Positions 27,145 through 35,056 of a stretch of 64,000 nucleotides of DNA are shown one piece after another. The stretch's first letter is position 1. Each line of letters opens with the position of its first letter. Position numbers and translations under genes: made by a program. Source of the stretch: Streptomyces sp. NBC_00569 (lineage in GTDB: Bacteria > Actinomycetota > Actinomycetes > Streptomycetales > Streptomycetaceae); NCBI RefSeq assembly GCF_036345255.1, contig NZ_CP107783.1:62001-126000 (forward strand). Direction: 5' to 3'. The notes beneath the pieces are model-generated. The model was not told where the DNA came from, ran no database searches, and saw only the letters and a list, made by a program, of their open reading frames with translations.

Positions 27145-27639
27145 TCAGAAGCTTCCGAAGAAGCGGTGCCACCAGGTAGGTCGCTGAACATGCCAAGGCA
27201 GTTGGCTCGGACCGGCGTAATCGCACTCCAGTAGCTCCTCGGGCACGATCGCGTACCCGAGGCCGGCCAAAGTCCCGCAGACTTTTTCCAGATCCGCAGC
27301 GTCCAACTCGCCCTCTGCTTGTGCCTCCCCGGTTCCGAGGAAGGCGCCAGGATTGTCGGCGCAGACCAACGCCAGGGAGCCGAACTTGCTCACGCAGACG
27401 ACGATCCGGGTTCCGCACACAGTCGCGTCGGCCGGCACGACGAGGCGTCCGTACTCGCTGGAGTCCTGGGTGTCCTGCTCATCCGTGCAGCGAGCTGCGA
27501 AGTCGCCTTCGAGTCGGGCCAGCAGACCACCGAAGCGGGCTGCGGTCTCGCCAAGGTCGTAGTGCTGCGGCCACTCCAGCCACTCAGGATCATCAAGCTC
27601 ACCCAGCAACGCCAGCAGATCCGCTTCGCTCTCGGTCAT
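27145..27639 (-). CDS. Hypothetical acidic protein
   Basis: 164 residues from ATG 27639: MTESEADLLALLGELDDPEW, FGGLLARLEGDFAARCTDEQ, GRLVVPADATVCGTRIVVCV and LVCADNPGAFL, ending in WWHRFFGSF. Natural composition, no signal or membrane helix, family unknown; it may be an immunity or regulatory protein. The frame is open far upstream, but those codons only translate CRISPR-like repeats (27726-27931), so the later start is chosen. Confidence 0.65.
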   Translation of the reverse strand: MTESEADLLALLGELDDPEWLEWPQHYDLGETAARFGGLLARLEGDFAARCTDEQDTQDSSEYGRLVVPADATVCGTRIVVCVSKFGSLALVCADNPGAFLGTGEAQAEGELDAADLEKVCGTLAGLGYAIVPEELLECDYAGPSQLPWHVQRPTWWHRFFGSF

Positions 27640-27725
27640 ACGCTCATCATGCTGATCCAGCCAGAGGTGGAGTGGCTCAGGGTGCCACCACGCTCCCACC
27701 CCGACATCACCCGAGTCGGACGCGG

Positions 27726-27931
27726 GGACCATCCCCGCAGGCGCGGGGCAACGACTCGCATGGCGCCAACGCCCGTATGACGCAGGACCATCTCCGCGGG
27801 CGCGGGTCGACGCCATCAGCCAGCCGTAGGTGTGCAGTTCCTTCCGACCAACCCCGCTGGCGCGGGGCGACTCCTGGAGCAGATACTCGGCCGGGATCAG
27901 CAGAAAACAGCTTCGCAGGCGCGTCAACTTG
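27726..27931. CRISPR. Degenerate type I-E-like CRISPR array A (3-4 repeats)
   Basis: Repeats of about 28 bp start at 27726, 27785 and 27845, with a decayed fourth at 27904; spacing is 59-60 bp. Consensus begins GGACCATCCCCGCRGGCGCG and ends near GGGCGAC. The core palindrome CCCCGC-N2-GCGGGG is that of E. coli-type I-E repeats. Spacers are 31-32 bp and unlike each other. Repeats differ at several bases each, and no cas genes are in the window, so the array is probably inactive. Confidence 0.85.
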
Positions 27932-27976
27932 GTGAGATCCATCTCCTGGCTATTGGAGGAATTTGGGAGAATCCAG

Positions 27977-28606
27977 CTACGCCTGCCCTGCGATCAGCGC
28001 TGTGTGAAGCTTCCCTTGCAGCACCAACTCCTTGGGCAAGGTGAGACGAAACCGTTGCTCAACGACGCTGAGGGACTTGCTGTGTGCCAGGTCCCCGTCC
28101 GTCTCGGAGAAGATGCCGGCGGCCTCGAGATCACCGCGCACCAGATCCGGGCGGGGTCCGGTAATCTCCTGCGACCAGCTCATGCACATGTCGAAGCCGC
28201 ACATGTACCGCCCGTCGCGGAAATAGGCAAAGACAGGTGGGGGGAGTTTCGGGTTCTCCTTCTCCCAGTACAGCTGGAACACGTCCGCCCCATCATTGGA
28301 GAGGCCGTCGATGTATCCGGGGCCCATCCGACCAGGCCAGTTGTCACCGTGCGCCACGGCAAAGGCTAGCCCGCCAGCGTCCCCGTACCGCACCGCGATG
28401 CTGTCTCCCACGCCCCGCTCCTGGTCCCGCCGCGTCAGGTGTGTCTCCGCCGACGCAGCGGTGTGCTCCCCCAGAGAAACAGGCTCATGGCCCCTGGCGA
28501 GGCGAGCAACGAGTTGCTCCGGCGAGAGACCGCGCGCGAGGGTGACGCAGTGGCCGAGCCAGGACAGGTCAGCGCGGGTGATCCAGGCGATGCCGTCCTC
28601 GTTCAT
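27977..28606 (-). CDS. DUF6461-type hypothetical protein
   Basis: 209 residues. The N-terminus shows the pattern usual for DUF6461 proteins of actinomycetes, WLGHCVTLARGLSPEQLVAR, followed by a segment like AFAVAHGDNWPGRMGPGY and later GFDMCMSWSQEITGPRPDLV. No membrane helix or catalytic motif. Such proteins are frequent in streptomycete accessory DNA and their role is unknown; an immunity-like function is one possibility. Confidence 0.8.
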   Translation of the reverse strand: MNEDGIAWITRADLSWLGHCVTLARGLSPEQLVARLARGHEPVSLGEHTAASAETHLTRRDQERGVGDSIAVRYGDAGGLAFAVAHGDNWPGRMGPGYIDGLSNDGADVFQLYWEKENPKLPPPVFAYFRDGRYMCGFDMCMSWSQEITGPRPDLVRGDLEAAGIFSETDGDLAHSKSLSVVEQRFRLTLPKELVLQGKLHTALIAGQA

Positions 28607-28625
28607 CCTCTTCCTCCAATAGATG

Positions 28626-28656
28626 CTGGGGGCGGCGCGTGTGGCGACGCCCCCAG
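28626..28656. terminator. Hairpin between the DUF6461 gene and a secreted-protein remnant
   Basis: Perfect 9-bp inverted repeat CTGGGGGCG / CGCCCCCAG with a 13-base loop, 15 bases past the stop of the remnant on the minus strand. Confidence 0.65.
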
Positions 28657-28670
28657 GTGCTACCGGGCTG

Positions 28671-28990
28671 CTACCTGATGTCGCACTTCACGACAGCCGC
28701 GGAGGCGTCGCAGTTCTCAAAGCCCGGGGTGGTCACAAAGTACAGATCCTCATCCAGCAGCCGCAGTTGCTTGGCGAAGGTTGGGAAGCGGCTCATCGAT
28801 GTGGAGTTCACCCAACCCGACTGACTAAGGATCCTCCGACGGAGGCGTTCGCCACCCCTGGCAGTCCCGCTATCAAGATGGCGGCGGCACCAAGAGCGAT
28901 GCGGGACAGGATCCCTCTTCGTCTTGCTGATCTGGACACGTTGTTGCGGTCCTCTCCCCTGCGCTTTCCGCGCGAGGCATGGTCGGCCAT
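28671..28990 (-). pseudogene. Small secreted protein, frameshifted
   Basis: From ATG 28990 a basic N-terminus leads into a signal-peptide core (ILSRIALGAAAILIAGLPGV) with a cleavage-like ANA-S. This frame stops at 28808. From about 28830 the neighbouring frame continues naturally as LSQSGWVNSTSMSRFPTFAK, LLDEDLYFVTTPGFENCDAS and AVVKCDIR before a stop at 28671. One frameshift joins them into a protein of about 106 residues with two Cys. Family not recognised. Confidence 0.55.
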
Positions 28991-29275
28991 TGCGAACAGC
29001 GACGCATGCATGCGTCGTCGCAGACATTCCTATGCGGTCTAGACCGCTCGGCCCACCGAACCAACCGCGCCAATCGGGCAGTCAGGTCAATCGAGACGTG
29101 TCGATTCACATGGTTTGCACAGGGTCGTAGGCAACTCTATGAAGATTTCGGATCGCCAGTATGCGCGCCTCACGAAGATCATCAAATACCGCCCATATGC
29201 ACTCAGTTGGCATCTATGAGCTCTTCTCACAGCCCTTCAAATCGTGATCGGCGAAGTGACGGGAACGAACTGGGC

Positions 29276-29358
29276 AGCGAAAAGGGCTTCGGCTTCATCG
29301 AGCATGACGGCGGAGGCCGGCGCTCGCCGGCAACGGCAGGCACCCCCACACGCGTTGA
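29276..29358 (+). pseudogene. Relic of a cold-shock gene and its terminator
   Basis: Bases 29276-29317 match the start of the csp gene at 56262-56303 almost exactly (the codons for SEKGFGFIE and an Asp-Gly-Gly run). The sequence then jumps to the terminator region of that gene (GCTCGCCGGCAACGGC and CACCCCCACACGCGTTG). The middle and end of the gene and the left terminator arm are deleted. CRISPR-like repeats follow in both places. Confidence 0.85.
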
Positions 29359-29382
29359 CGAATCACAAGCAGCACGAGTGCA

Positions 29383-29592
29383 GACACCACCCCGCGGGCG
29401 CGAGGGCGACATGATCGCCGCGATCTCCTCGATGTTGAGGAACCGACCATCCCCACAGACGCGGGGCGACCTCCGCGGCGAGGACAGGCCCTTGATAAAC
29501 CCCGGACCATCCCCGCAGGCGCGGAGGCGACGTGACGGCCCACCTGATGTTCGAGGTGTTCAGGGGACCATCCCCGCGGGCGCGGGGGCCAC
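29383..29592. CRISPR. Degenerate type I-E-like CRISPR array B (4 repeats)
   Basis: Repeats start at 29383, 29444, 29504 and 29565 with 60-61 bp spacing, giving spacers of 32-33 bp. The last repeat is closest to consensus (GGACCATCCCCGCGGGCGCG); the first is the most worn. Repeat type is the same as at 27.7 and 56 kb. No cas genes nearby. The array directly follows the csp relic. The following 29593-29858 holds no supported gene. Confidence 0.88.
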
Positions 29593-29858
29593 TTCAGCGG
29601 GACCGGGCGCAGGATGCGGGCAATGAGCGGGGACCGCGGAAGCCTGGCGCCGAGACTAGGCCGGAGCGGTGCGCGAGGCGCGACAGGAGAAGCCGTTCGA
29701 GCGAGTCCTTCTGGCGCCGCCCAGCGGCATCCCGGCGGAGAAGCGCGCTCGCCTCAAGAGCGGTCAGCCGTGAGGGGCGCCGGCTCTGCGAGCACGCCAC
29801 CCGCTCCTGCCCACTGATCCGACCCCTCGCCGGTTTCGAATGTCAGTCCCTGCCCCGG

Positions 29859-30710
29859 TCACGCTGCTTTCGCGTCCTCACCGGCCAGGAACGGATGCAG
29901 CAGCGTGAGCAGGGCGCGCGGCCGGTGCAGCGGGATGATGTGGCCGCAGTCTTCGATGACGTGTCCGGTGAGATCGTCGGTGACCGGGCGGAGTTGGCGT
30001 TCCAGCGCGGCACCGACGGGCCGGGCGCCAAGCGCCATCGTTGGTACCGTCAGGCGGGCAGTGGCTACCGCCTGCTCGATCTGTACCGCGCTCTCGGGCA
30101 GGGCCCGGTAGTACGAGAACGCGCAGCTCAATGCCTGGCGGCCGGTGTATGCGCGGATGAAGGCGTCCCGGAGGGCGGGGCGCACCCCGTCGCCGAGTGT
30201 GCCGGCGCTCAGAAACCAGTCGACGTATGCGGCCTCGTGGCCCTCCAGCACGGTCTCGGCGAGGCCGGGCGCGGCGGAATGGAAGCCGAACCACCACGGC
30301 GGCCCGTCGGCGAGGAATTCCTCGGCGCCGGGCAGCCTGCCCAGAACGGACTCCATGACGGCTAGGCGCCGGACGAGACCGGGGCGGCGCAGGGCGAGGA
30401 GGAAGGCCGGCGCGGTGCCCGCGTCGATGCCCACCACCGCGGCCGAGGACACGCCGAGCGTGGTGAGAAGCGCCGCGGCGTCCTCGGCCAGGGTGCCTGC
30501 GTCGTATCCGGAGGCGGCCCGGCTGCTCGCGCCGAACCCGCGCAGGTCAGGCGCGATGACGCGGTAGCGGCCGGACAGATCGGCCATGACGTCCGTCCAC
30601 AGCTCCCAGGTGTGCGGGAAGCCGTGCAGCAGCAGGACGGCCGGGCCCGATCCGGCGAGGGCGACATTCAGTTCGACACCGTTGGCGAGGACGCGTCGCA
30701 GCTCGGGCAT
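29859..30710 (-). CDS. Alpha/beta hydrolase, Asp nucleophile (epoxide hydrolase-like)
   Basis: 283 residues. Oxyanion motif HGFPHTWELW near residue 29, APDLRGFGASS near 53, nucleophile elbow VGIDAGT near 93 with Asp as nucleophile, and catalytic His in DCGHIIPLHRP near the end. This set fits epoxide hydrolases or haloacetate dehalogenases. No signal peptide, so cytosolic. It is divergent from an HxlR regulator across a 103-bp promoter with a palindrome, so control by that regulator is likely. Confidence 0.9.
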   Translation of the reverse strand: MPELRRVLANGVELNVALAGSGPAVLLLHGFPHTWELWTDVMADLSGRYRVIAPDLRGFGASSRAASGYDAGTLAEDAAALLTTLGVSSAAVVGIDAGTAPAFLLALRRPGLVRRLAVMESVLGRLPGAEEFLADGPPWWFGFHSAAPGLAETVLEGHEAAYVDWFLSAGTLGDGVRPALRDAFIRAYTGRQALSCAFSYYRALPESAVQIEQAVATARLTVPTMALGARPVGAALERQLRPVTDDLTGHVIEDCGHIIPLHRPRALLTLLHPFLAGEDAKAA

Positions 30711-30740
30711 GGAGGGGCTCCAGGTGTGTGGTGAATGATG

Positions 30741-30753
30741 GTGACTAGGTCAC
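30741..30753. promoter_or_regulatory. Palindromic operator candidate for the HxlR regulator
   Basis: GTGACTAGGTCAC is a perfect 5-3-5 palindrome in the 103-bp space between the divergent hydrolase and HxlR genes. HxlR-family dimers bind short palindromes of this kind near their own promoters. Confidence 0.55.
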
Positions 30754-30813
30754 GTTAGGGAACTACCCTGGTCTCCCCAAGACGGCACTTTCCCTTCAGG
30801 TGGTGAGCCCCGG

Positions 30814-31227
30814 GTGACCACATCGACTCCCGGCGAACCCAGCCGGCGGCCCGGTGAGCGCGGTGATCTGCTGGATCCGCGGTGCCCGACCCGCCAGTTG
30901 CTCGACCGTATCGGCACCAAGTGGACGTCGATGGCGGTGAAGGTGCTGGCCGAGGAGGCTCCGGGCGAGCTCCGTTTCGCGGAACTTCGGCGCCGTATCC
31001 CGGGCATCTCACAGAAGATGCTGTCCGTCACCCTGCAGAGCCTGGTCCGCGATGGCCTGGTCGCGCGCCGCGTGGAACCCACTGTGCCGCCCGCCGTCCA
31101 CTATCAGCTCACCCTGCTCGGCCTGTCCCTCGAAGGACCGCTCTCCGCCCTGCGCGCCTGGGCCGAGACGCACATGCCGGAGATCGACCGCAGCAATCAG
31201 CTCGCCGACGCGCCGCCCCCCAACTAG
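30814..31227 (+). CDS. HxlR-family winged-helix regulator
   Basis: 137 residues. The HxlR core is clear: LLDRIGTKWTSMAVKVLAEE, then LRFAELRRRIPGISQKMLSV, TLQSLVRDGLVARRVEPTVP and VHYQLTLLG. These small dimeric repressors or activators respond to redox or electrophilic stress, often regulating a divergently transcribed enzyme, here the hydrolase at 29859. GTG 30814 follows a weak purine-rich ribosome site. No Cys was seen in the recognition region, so the thiol-switch mechanism of some members may not apply. Confidence 0.92.
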   Translation: MTTSTPGEPSRRPGERGDLLDPRCPTRQLLDRIGTKWTSMAVKVLAEEAPGELRFAELRRRIPGISQKMLSVTLQSLVRDGLVARRVEPTVPPAVHYQLTLLGLSLEGPLSALRAWAETHMPEIDRSNQLADAPPPN

Positions 31228-31248
31228 GGCGTGGATCGAATGTGCTGG

Positions 31249-31335
31249 TCACAGCCACTCGTTGATGGCCGCGACGAGGACGGTCGCCTCGTAGCGGACC
31301 GCTAACTTGTCATACCGCGTAGCTACTGACCGGTG
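31249..31335 (-). pseudogene. IS5-family transposase C-terminal scrap
   Basis: Twenty-seven codons ending in TGA at 31249 read VATRYDKLAVRYEATVLVAA then INEWL, a C-terminus typical of IS5-type (DUF4096) transposases. An in-frame stop lies directly upstream. Only the tail remains. Confidence 0.75.
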
Positions 31336-31378
31336 TCTTCACGGATCCCGCCCCCTGACCTAGGACGAACGCCGGCCC

Positions 31379-31451
31379 CGCACGCAGGACGAGTTCGACA
31401 CCCGCTTCGCCATCGTCACGGACCTCATCGGCACTCCCACCGAACTGTTGA
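31379..31451 (+). pseudogene. Rhs/YD-repeat protein scrap
   Basis: The plus-strand frame reads DEFDTRFAIVTDLIGTPTEL, the same motif as EVDSRFFAIVTDVIGTPTEL in the large Rhs gene (about 47131-47190). It is cut off directly by a terminator hairpin. It is a stray piece of the Rhs core preceding the conserved C-terminal region. Confidence 0.75.
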
Positions 31452-31485
31452 AGTGTTCTCCCTCGTGAACGAGGGAGAACACTTC
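31450..31485 (-). terminator. Strong terminator overlapping the stop of the MJ1316/2H gene
   Basis: Perfect 16-bp stem (GAAGTGTTCTCCCTCG / CGAGGGAGAACACTTC) with a 4-base loop. The stop codon of the minus-strand gene (31484-31486) lies at the base of the stem. Confidence 0.92.
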
Positions 31486-32302
31486 AAGGGTGAGGTACGT
31501 CGTCGCTGCCGAGCAGGATGCGGGCCCGGACCCGCATCGGCTCGTCGCCGCGGCGGGAGAGCAGGACCAGTTCGTCGACCCGGGCCGTCATGGGGCCGAG
31601 GAGGGCCTTTGCCTTGCGGGCGAGGAGGTGCGGGTCCGGGGTACGGCCGAGGGACAGGTGCGGGGTGAAGCCGTGCGAGTGCGATGCGCATAGCGGGAAG
31701 CGGAGTTCCAGCGACTCCCGCAGCCGCGCCCAGGGCTCGTGGTCGGCGGCGGCCGGGTCGAGCCAGACGGTGGCATCCTCGCGGTGTTCGAACCAGTGGA
31801 CGCCCGCCAGGCGGGCGGTGAACGGCGGCGTCTCGGCGAGCGCCGCGGCGACCAGTGGCAGGGCCCGGGCGAACTCGGCCTCGGGGACGAACCCGAAGAG
31901 CACGTTGACGTGCGGTGGCCAGCGGCGGATCTGCCGGTCGTGTTCGCGGCGGATGTGCTGGATCGGCGGCCACAACTGTGCCGGCGGCAGCCAGGCGACG
32001 GCGGTGCGGTTCGTCGACGGGACGGCGAGGACGTCGCCGGGGGCTGGGGCCGGCACGGGACCGACCGGCTCGACGAGGGTCTCGTCGAGCCGATCGAGGG
32101 CGCAGGCGCGGTCCCAGACGACCTGGCCGTCCTCCTCGAAGAACACCACCCGGTGCCAGGGGATCTCTCCGCCCGGCACGAAGTCGTCGAGCAGGATCCG
32201 CTTCGGCGGGGCTCCGCGCTCGGCGATCCCCATCACGAACCGCTCGGGGTCGAAGCGCGGGTCCCAGAGCACCCGGTGGTAGATCTCGTCGCTGGTGTGC
32301 AC
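31484..32302 (-). CDS. MJ1316 (DUF504) - 2H phosphoesterase fusion, RNA end-processing
   Basis: 272 residues. Residues 1-75 form an MJ1316/DUF504 domain ([42 protein letters not shown]), proposed to recognise RNA 2',3'-cyclic phosphate ends. Residues 110-260 are a 2H phosphoesterase/RNA ligase domain with the paired His motifs [11 protein letters not shown] and [10 protein letters not shown]. The second fits the HxS/T pattern; the first is HVN, with Asn in place of Ser/Thr. Such proteins process cyclic-phosphate ends in RNA repair or tRNA ligation. Cytosolic and monocistronic, with a strong terminator. Confidence 0.85.
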   Translation of the reverse strand: MHTSDEIYHRVLWDPRFDPERFVMGIAERGAPPKRILLDDFVPGGEIPWHRVVFFEEDGQVVWDRACALDRLDETLVEPVGPVPAPAPGDVLAVPSTNRTAVAWLPPAQLWPPIQHIRREHDRQIRRWPPHVNVLFGFVPEAEFARALPLVAAALAETPPFTARLAGVHWFEHREDATVWLDPAAADHEPWARLRESLELRFPLCASHSHGFTPHLSLGRTPDPHLLARKAKALLGPMTARVDELVLLSRRGDEPMRVRARILLGSDDVPHP

Positions 32303-32550
32303 GTCAGCACCTGCCCTCGTCTATCAGGGTGACGCGCGCCCGGTCGGCCCTGCAAATCCACGCCCGGCCCGCCCACCGCTGAGCGGCCGCCGGCCGGTGT
32401 CTGTGCCGGGAGTGCAGTGGTGGTTTGCCGGTGTCGTTGGCGGCGCAGGGGCGTTGTTCCCTGGGCGCAGACAGCAGTGACCGGCCGGGGGCCTCTCGCG
32501 TGACACAAAGGCCACGGAGGCCGGCCACCGGCCGGTGTCTGTGCGCGGAA

Positions 32551-32751
32551 CTACCGGCGGGACGAGACCGTCGGGTCGGTGTCCGGCATGCGGGTGCCGC
32601 CCGTGTGCTCGCTCTGCTCCTTGAGCCGGCGGGCCTGGTCCATCAGGCGCTGACGCTCCTGCGGGTCAGTGGCGCGTTCCGCGGCCTGTTCGAGGTCCCG
32701 GGCCCGGGCACGGTTCTGCTGGGCACGACCGGACTCACCTGCAGCGCTCAT
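32551..32751 (-). CDS. Small DUF6381-type protein
   Basis: 66 residues beginning MSAAGESGRAQQNRARARDL and containing AERATDPQERQRLMDQARRL, an amphipathic charged helix pair typical of this small actinomycete family of unknown role. Ribosome site AAGGAG stands 5-6 bases before ATG 32751; an ATG two codons earlier is less well placed. Confidence 0.8.
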   Translation of the reverse strand: MSAAGESGRAQQNRARARDLEQAAERATDPQERQRLMDQARRLKEQSEHTGGTRMPDTDPTVSSRR

Positions 32752-33672
32752 GATCACTCCTTGGGTGATGGGGAAGAGCGGGCCATTTCAGAGAAACAGG
32801 CCCCGCCACTCCCTGCACATCGATCAATCACCCACTGTTATTCGCGCAGTTGGGAGGGGTGCTCGGAACGGCTTGCGTGCCGGACCCCGCTCACATGGCG
32901 GGGCGCTCTCCCCCAGTGGCCCCGGTCCTACGAGATGAGCGCGGTCTGCGCGGCCTCGATGCCGCCCTGAGGCCAGGCCAGCACGTCACGCACCCGGGCA
33001 TAAATCTGGTCGACGAGGGTTTCCGAGGCGTAGCCGGGCACCCGGCTCGCGGCCGGCGCCTGGTCCGCCGCAGCCGACGCCAGGGCTGAGGCGGAGACCT
33101 CGGTGTCGGCGGGAGTCACGGTCGACTTCCCCGGCCGTGACACAGGCGAAGACCACGGCGGCGGCCGCGGTGGTGGCGGGCTCCGACTCGGGCCTCTCAA
33201 GCGCCTGTTGAACGTCCTCGGGCACCGCCGGAGCGCACGTTGCGGGCACGGAGGCAACCTCCAGGCGCGCCCAGGCGCCGGCAACGCTCATGCGGGGCAC
33301 CCGCGAAACGATGGTGCACCTTCATCGGCATCGATGACGGTCTGTCCAAGAAGCCGTGACCAGCCACGGCAACGGTTCATTCGAACCACGAGGCGAGCAC
33401 TGCCAAGGACGTGTGCCGCTTTTGACGGAGTGGAAAGGGGGCCGTAGGCCCGCGACCGGGCGAGGGCGGGGCCGCGGGCCCACGGCGTCAGGATTCCGAT
33501 TGCCGGAAAACCAACAGATGCCCCCGGTCCGGGGATTGAGGGCACCACGGGGGCATCTGCCAGCCACTCCAACGGGAGCGCTCGGAGTTGACCCAGCCAA
33601 TGTGCCCGCCCCCACCAGCGCACCCCGCATCTGACGCGGCGTGTCGCGCTGATACACCCCTTCTTGCTCACC
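32752..33672. other. 921-bp region with one possible gene tail and a hairpin
   Basis: Minus-strand codons ending at 32928 read plausibly (SRVPGYASETLVDQIYARVR, then DVLAWPQGGIEAAQTALIS) and may be the C-terminus of a lost small protein. The upstream part of that frame is Pro/Arg-rich shadow. Otherwise nothing is supported apart from the hairpin at 33515-33559. Confidence 0.4.
33515..33559. terminator. Hairpin in intergenic DNA
   Basis: CAGATGCCCCCG and CGGGGGCATCTG are perfect 12-bp arms around a 21-base loop. No gene ends close by on either strand, so it may be a relic terminator. Confidence 0.55.
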
Positions 33673-33790
33673 CTTGACATGCTCCGCCTCCTGAAGGAGG
33701 GGGATTCCTACGGCTCGCGCCGTGGGGTTTTCTGCTTCGTCGCCGACTGCCCGCCCGGAGAACTCCGTTGAGGTCTTACACCAGCTCCAC
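33673..33790 (-). ncRNA. Putative omega RNA of tnpB copy 1 (3' scaffold end)
   Basis: By analogy with known TnpB systems, the guide RNA scaffold spans the 3' end of tnpB and the right-end hairpin, with the guide taken from flanking DNA beyond the TCAAG end (about 33653-33672). The 5' limit given is arbitrary. Confidence 0.4.
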
Positions 33791-34907
33791 AGACTGTCAC
33801 CGCCAGCCCGGCGGCCAGAAGATTGCGTGCCGCGTTCACGTCCCGGTCATGGGTCGTGCCGCACTCACACGTCCAGATGCGGACGTGGAGCGGCATCGTG
33901 CCCTGCACGCTGCCGCAGTGGGAGCACAGCTTGGACGAGGGAAAGAAGCGGTCGACCGCGATCACTTCCCGCCCGTACCAGGCGGCCTTGTACTCCAGCA
34001 TGCTCCGCAAGTCCGACCACGCCGCATCCGAGATGGCGCGGGCCAGTTTCCGGTTCTTGACCATGTTGCGCACCGTCAGGTCCTCGATCACGAGCGTTTG
34101 GTTTTCACGAACGAGTCGAGTGGTCAGTTGGTGCAGGTGGTCGCGGCGACGGTCGGCGATGCGGGCGTGGATCTTGGCGACCTTGCGCCGGGCCCTGGCC
34201 CGGTTCGCACTGCCCTGCTCCTTCTTCGCCATGCGGCGCTGAGCCTGGGCGAGGGCGGCACGGTCCTTGCGTTCGTGCCGAGGGTTGGCGATCTTCTCCC
34301 CGGTGGACAGAGTCAGCAGGTGATCCAGACCGACGTCGATTCCCACTGCCGCATCAGCAGCGGCAAGTGGCGCGATGGCCGGGTCCTCGCACAGCAGGGA
34401 GACGAACCAGCGCCCCGCCGCATCCTGCGACACGGTCACCGTGGACGGGGACACGCCCTCGGGCAGCGGGCGCGACCACACGATGTCCAGCGGCCGGGCC
34501 ATCTTCGCCAGAGTCAGCTCCCCGGCACGGAACCGGAAACCGCTGGTGGTGTACTCGGCAGATTTCCGCGACTTCTTCTTCGACTTGAAGCGCGGATACT
34601 TTGCCCGCTTGGCGAAGAAGTTGGTGAACGCCGTCTGCAAGTGCCGCAACGTCTGCTGCAACGGTACGGAGGAAACCTCGTTGAGGAACGCCAGTTCCCC
34701 TGTCTTCTTCCATGCGGTCAGCATGGCCGAGGTGGCGTTGTAGTTGACCCGCTCCTGCCGCGCCCACGCTTCGGTGCGGGCGGCAAGCGCGAGGTTGTAG
34801 ACCTTGCGCACGCATCCGAACGTGCGCGACAGCTCGGCCGCCTGCGCATCGGTCGGATAGAAGCGGTACTTGAACGCCCGCTTCACACAAGTCGTGGCCA
34901 CGCCCAC
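33708..34907 (-). CDS. tnpB: TnpB, RNA-guided nuclease of IS605-type element (copy 1)
   Basis: 399 residues from GTG 34907. N-terminal VKRAFKYRFYPTDAQAAEL and FGCVRKVYNLAL are typical. The RuvC residues are all visible: Asp in AVGIDVGLDHL, Glu in LVIEDLTVRN and Asp in HDRDVNAARNL. The zinc ribbon is LCSHCG and WTCECG. TnpB is a programmable nuclease guided by omega RNA made from the element's right end, cutting near a short TAM. All catalytic residues are kept, so it may be active. It is unrelated in detail to the second tnpB at 38295. Confidence 0.95.
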   Translation of the reverse strand: MGVATTCVKRAFKYRFYPTDAQAAELSRTFGCVRKVYNLALAARTEAWARQERVNYNATSAMLTAWKKTGELAFLNEVSSVPLQQTLRHLQTAFTNFFAKRAKYPRFKSKKKSRKSAEYTTSGFRFRAGELTLAKMARPLDIVWSRPLPEGVSPSTVTVSQDAAGRWFVSLLCEDPAIAPLAAADAAVGIDVGLDHLLTLSTGEKIANPRHERKDRAALAQAQRRMAKKEQGSANRARARRKVAKIHARIADRRRDHLHQLTTRLVRENQTLVIEDLTVRNMVKNRKLARAISDAAWSDLRSMLEYKAAWYGREVIAVDRFFPSSKLCSHCGSVQGTMPLHVRIWTCECGTTHDRDVNAARNLLAAGLAVTVCGAGVRPQRSSPGGQSATKQKTPRREP

Positions 34908-35056
34908 AAACTAGTGCGACCGATGTGTGAGACCAAACCTGCGGGCCAGAGCACGGCCTTTCGCCCTGGGGGCGAATGACCCCACCTTGCCCTGCTCCGC
35001 AGGAGTCCGTTTCCTCCCCTGCCTGAAGGCAGGGGTATCCACGGAGGAACCCGATG

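Larger units (their letters stand above)
33673..35056 (-). mobile_element. IS200/IS605-type element with tnpB only (copy 1)
   Basis: The right end (with respect to tnpB) is the hairpin GCCTCCTGAAGGAGG near 33686-33700 followed by a TCAAG end at about 33673. The left end carries the stem CCCCTGCCTGAAGGCAGGGG near 35015-35035 plus GGAGTCCG. The same left-end layout recurs at 39575-39636. No tnpA transposase is present, so the element is probably non-autonomous for transposition. The exact boundaries are approximate. Confidence 0.8.

Noticed and set aside
27640..27942. N-terminal extension of the hypothetical gene at 27145
   Set aside because: The extra codons translate CRISPR-like repeats (RGDGP and PAPAGMVP-type peptides), a common annotation artefact.
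34980..35056. Short peptides encoded by the tnpB element left ends (LRGYPCLQAGEE and LRGCPGLQAGEE types)
   Set aside because: They translate the conserved hairpin of the element ends, not genes.
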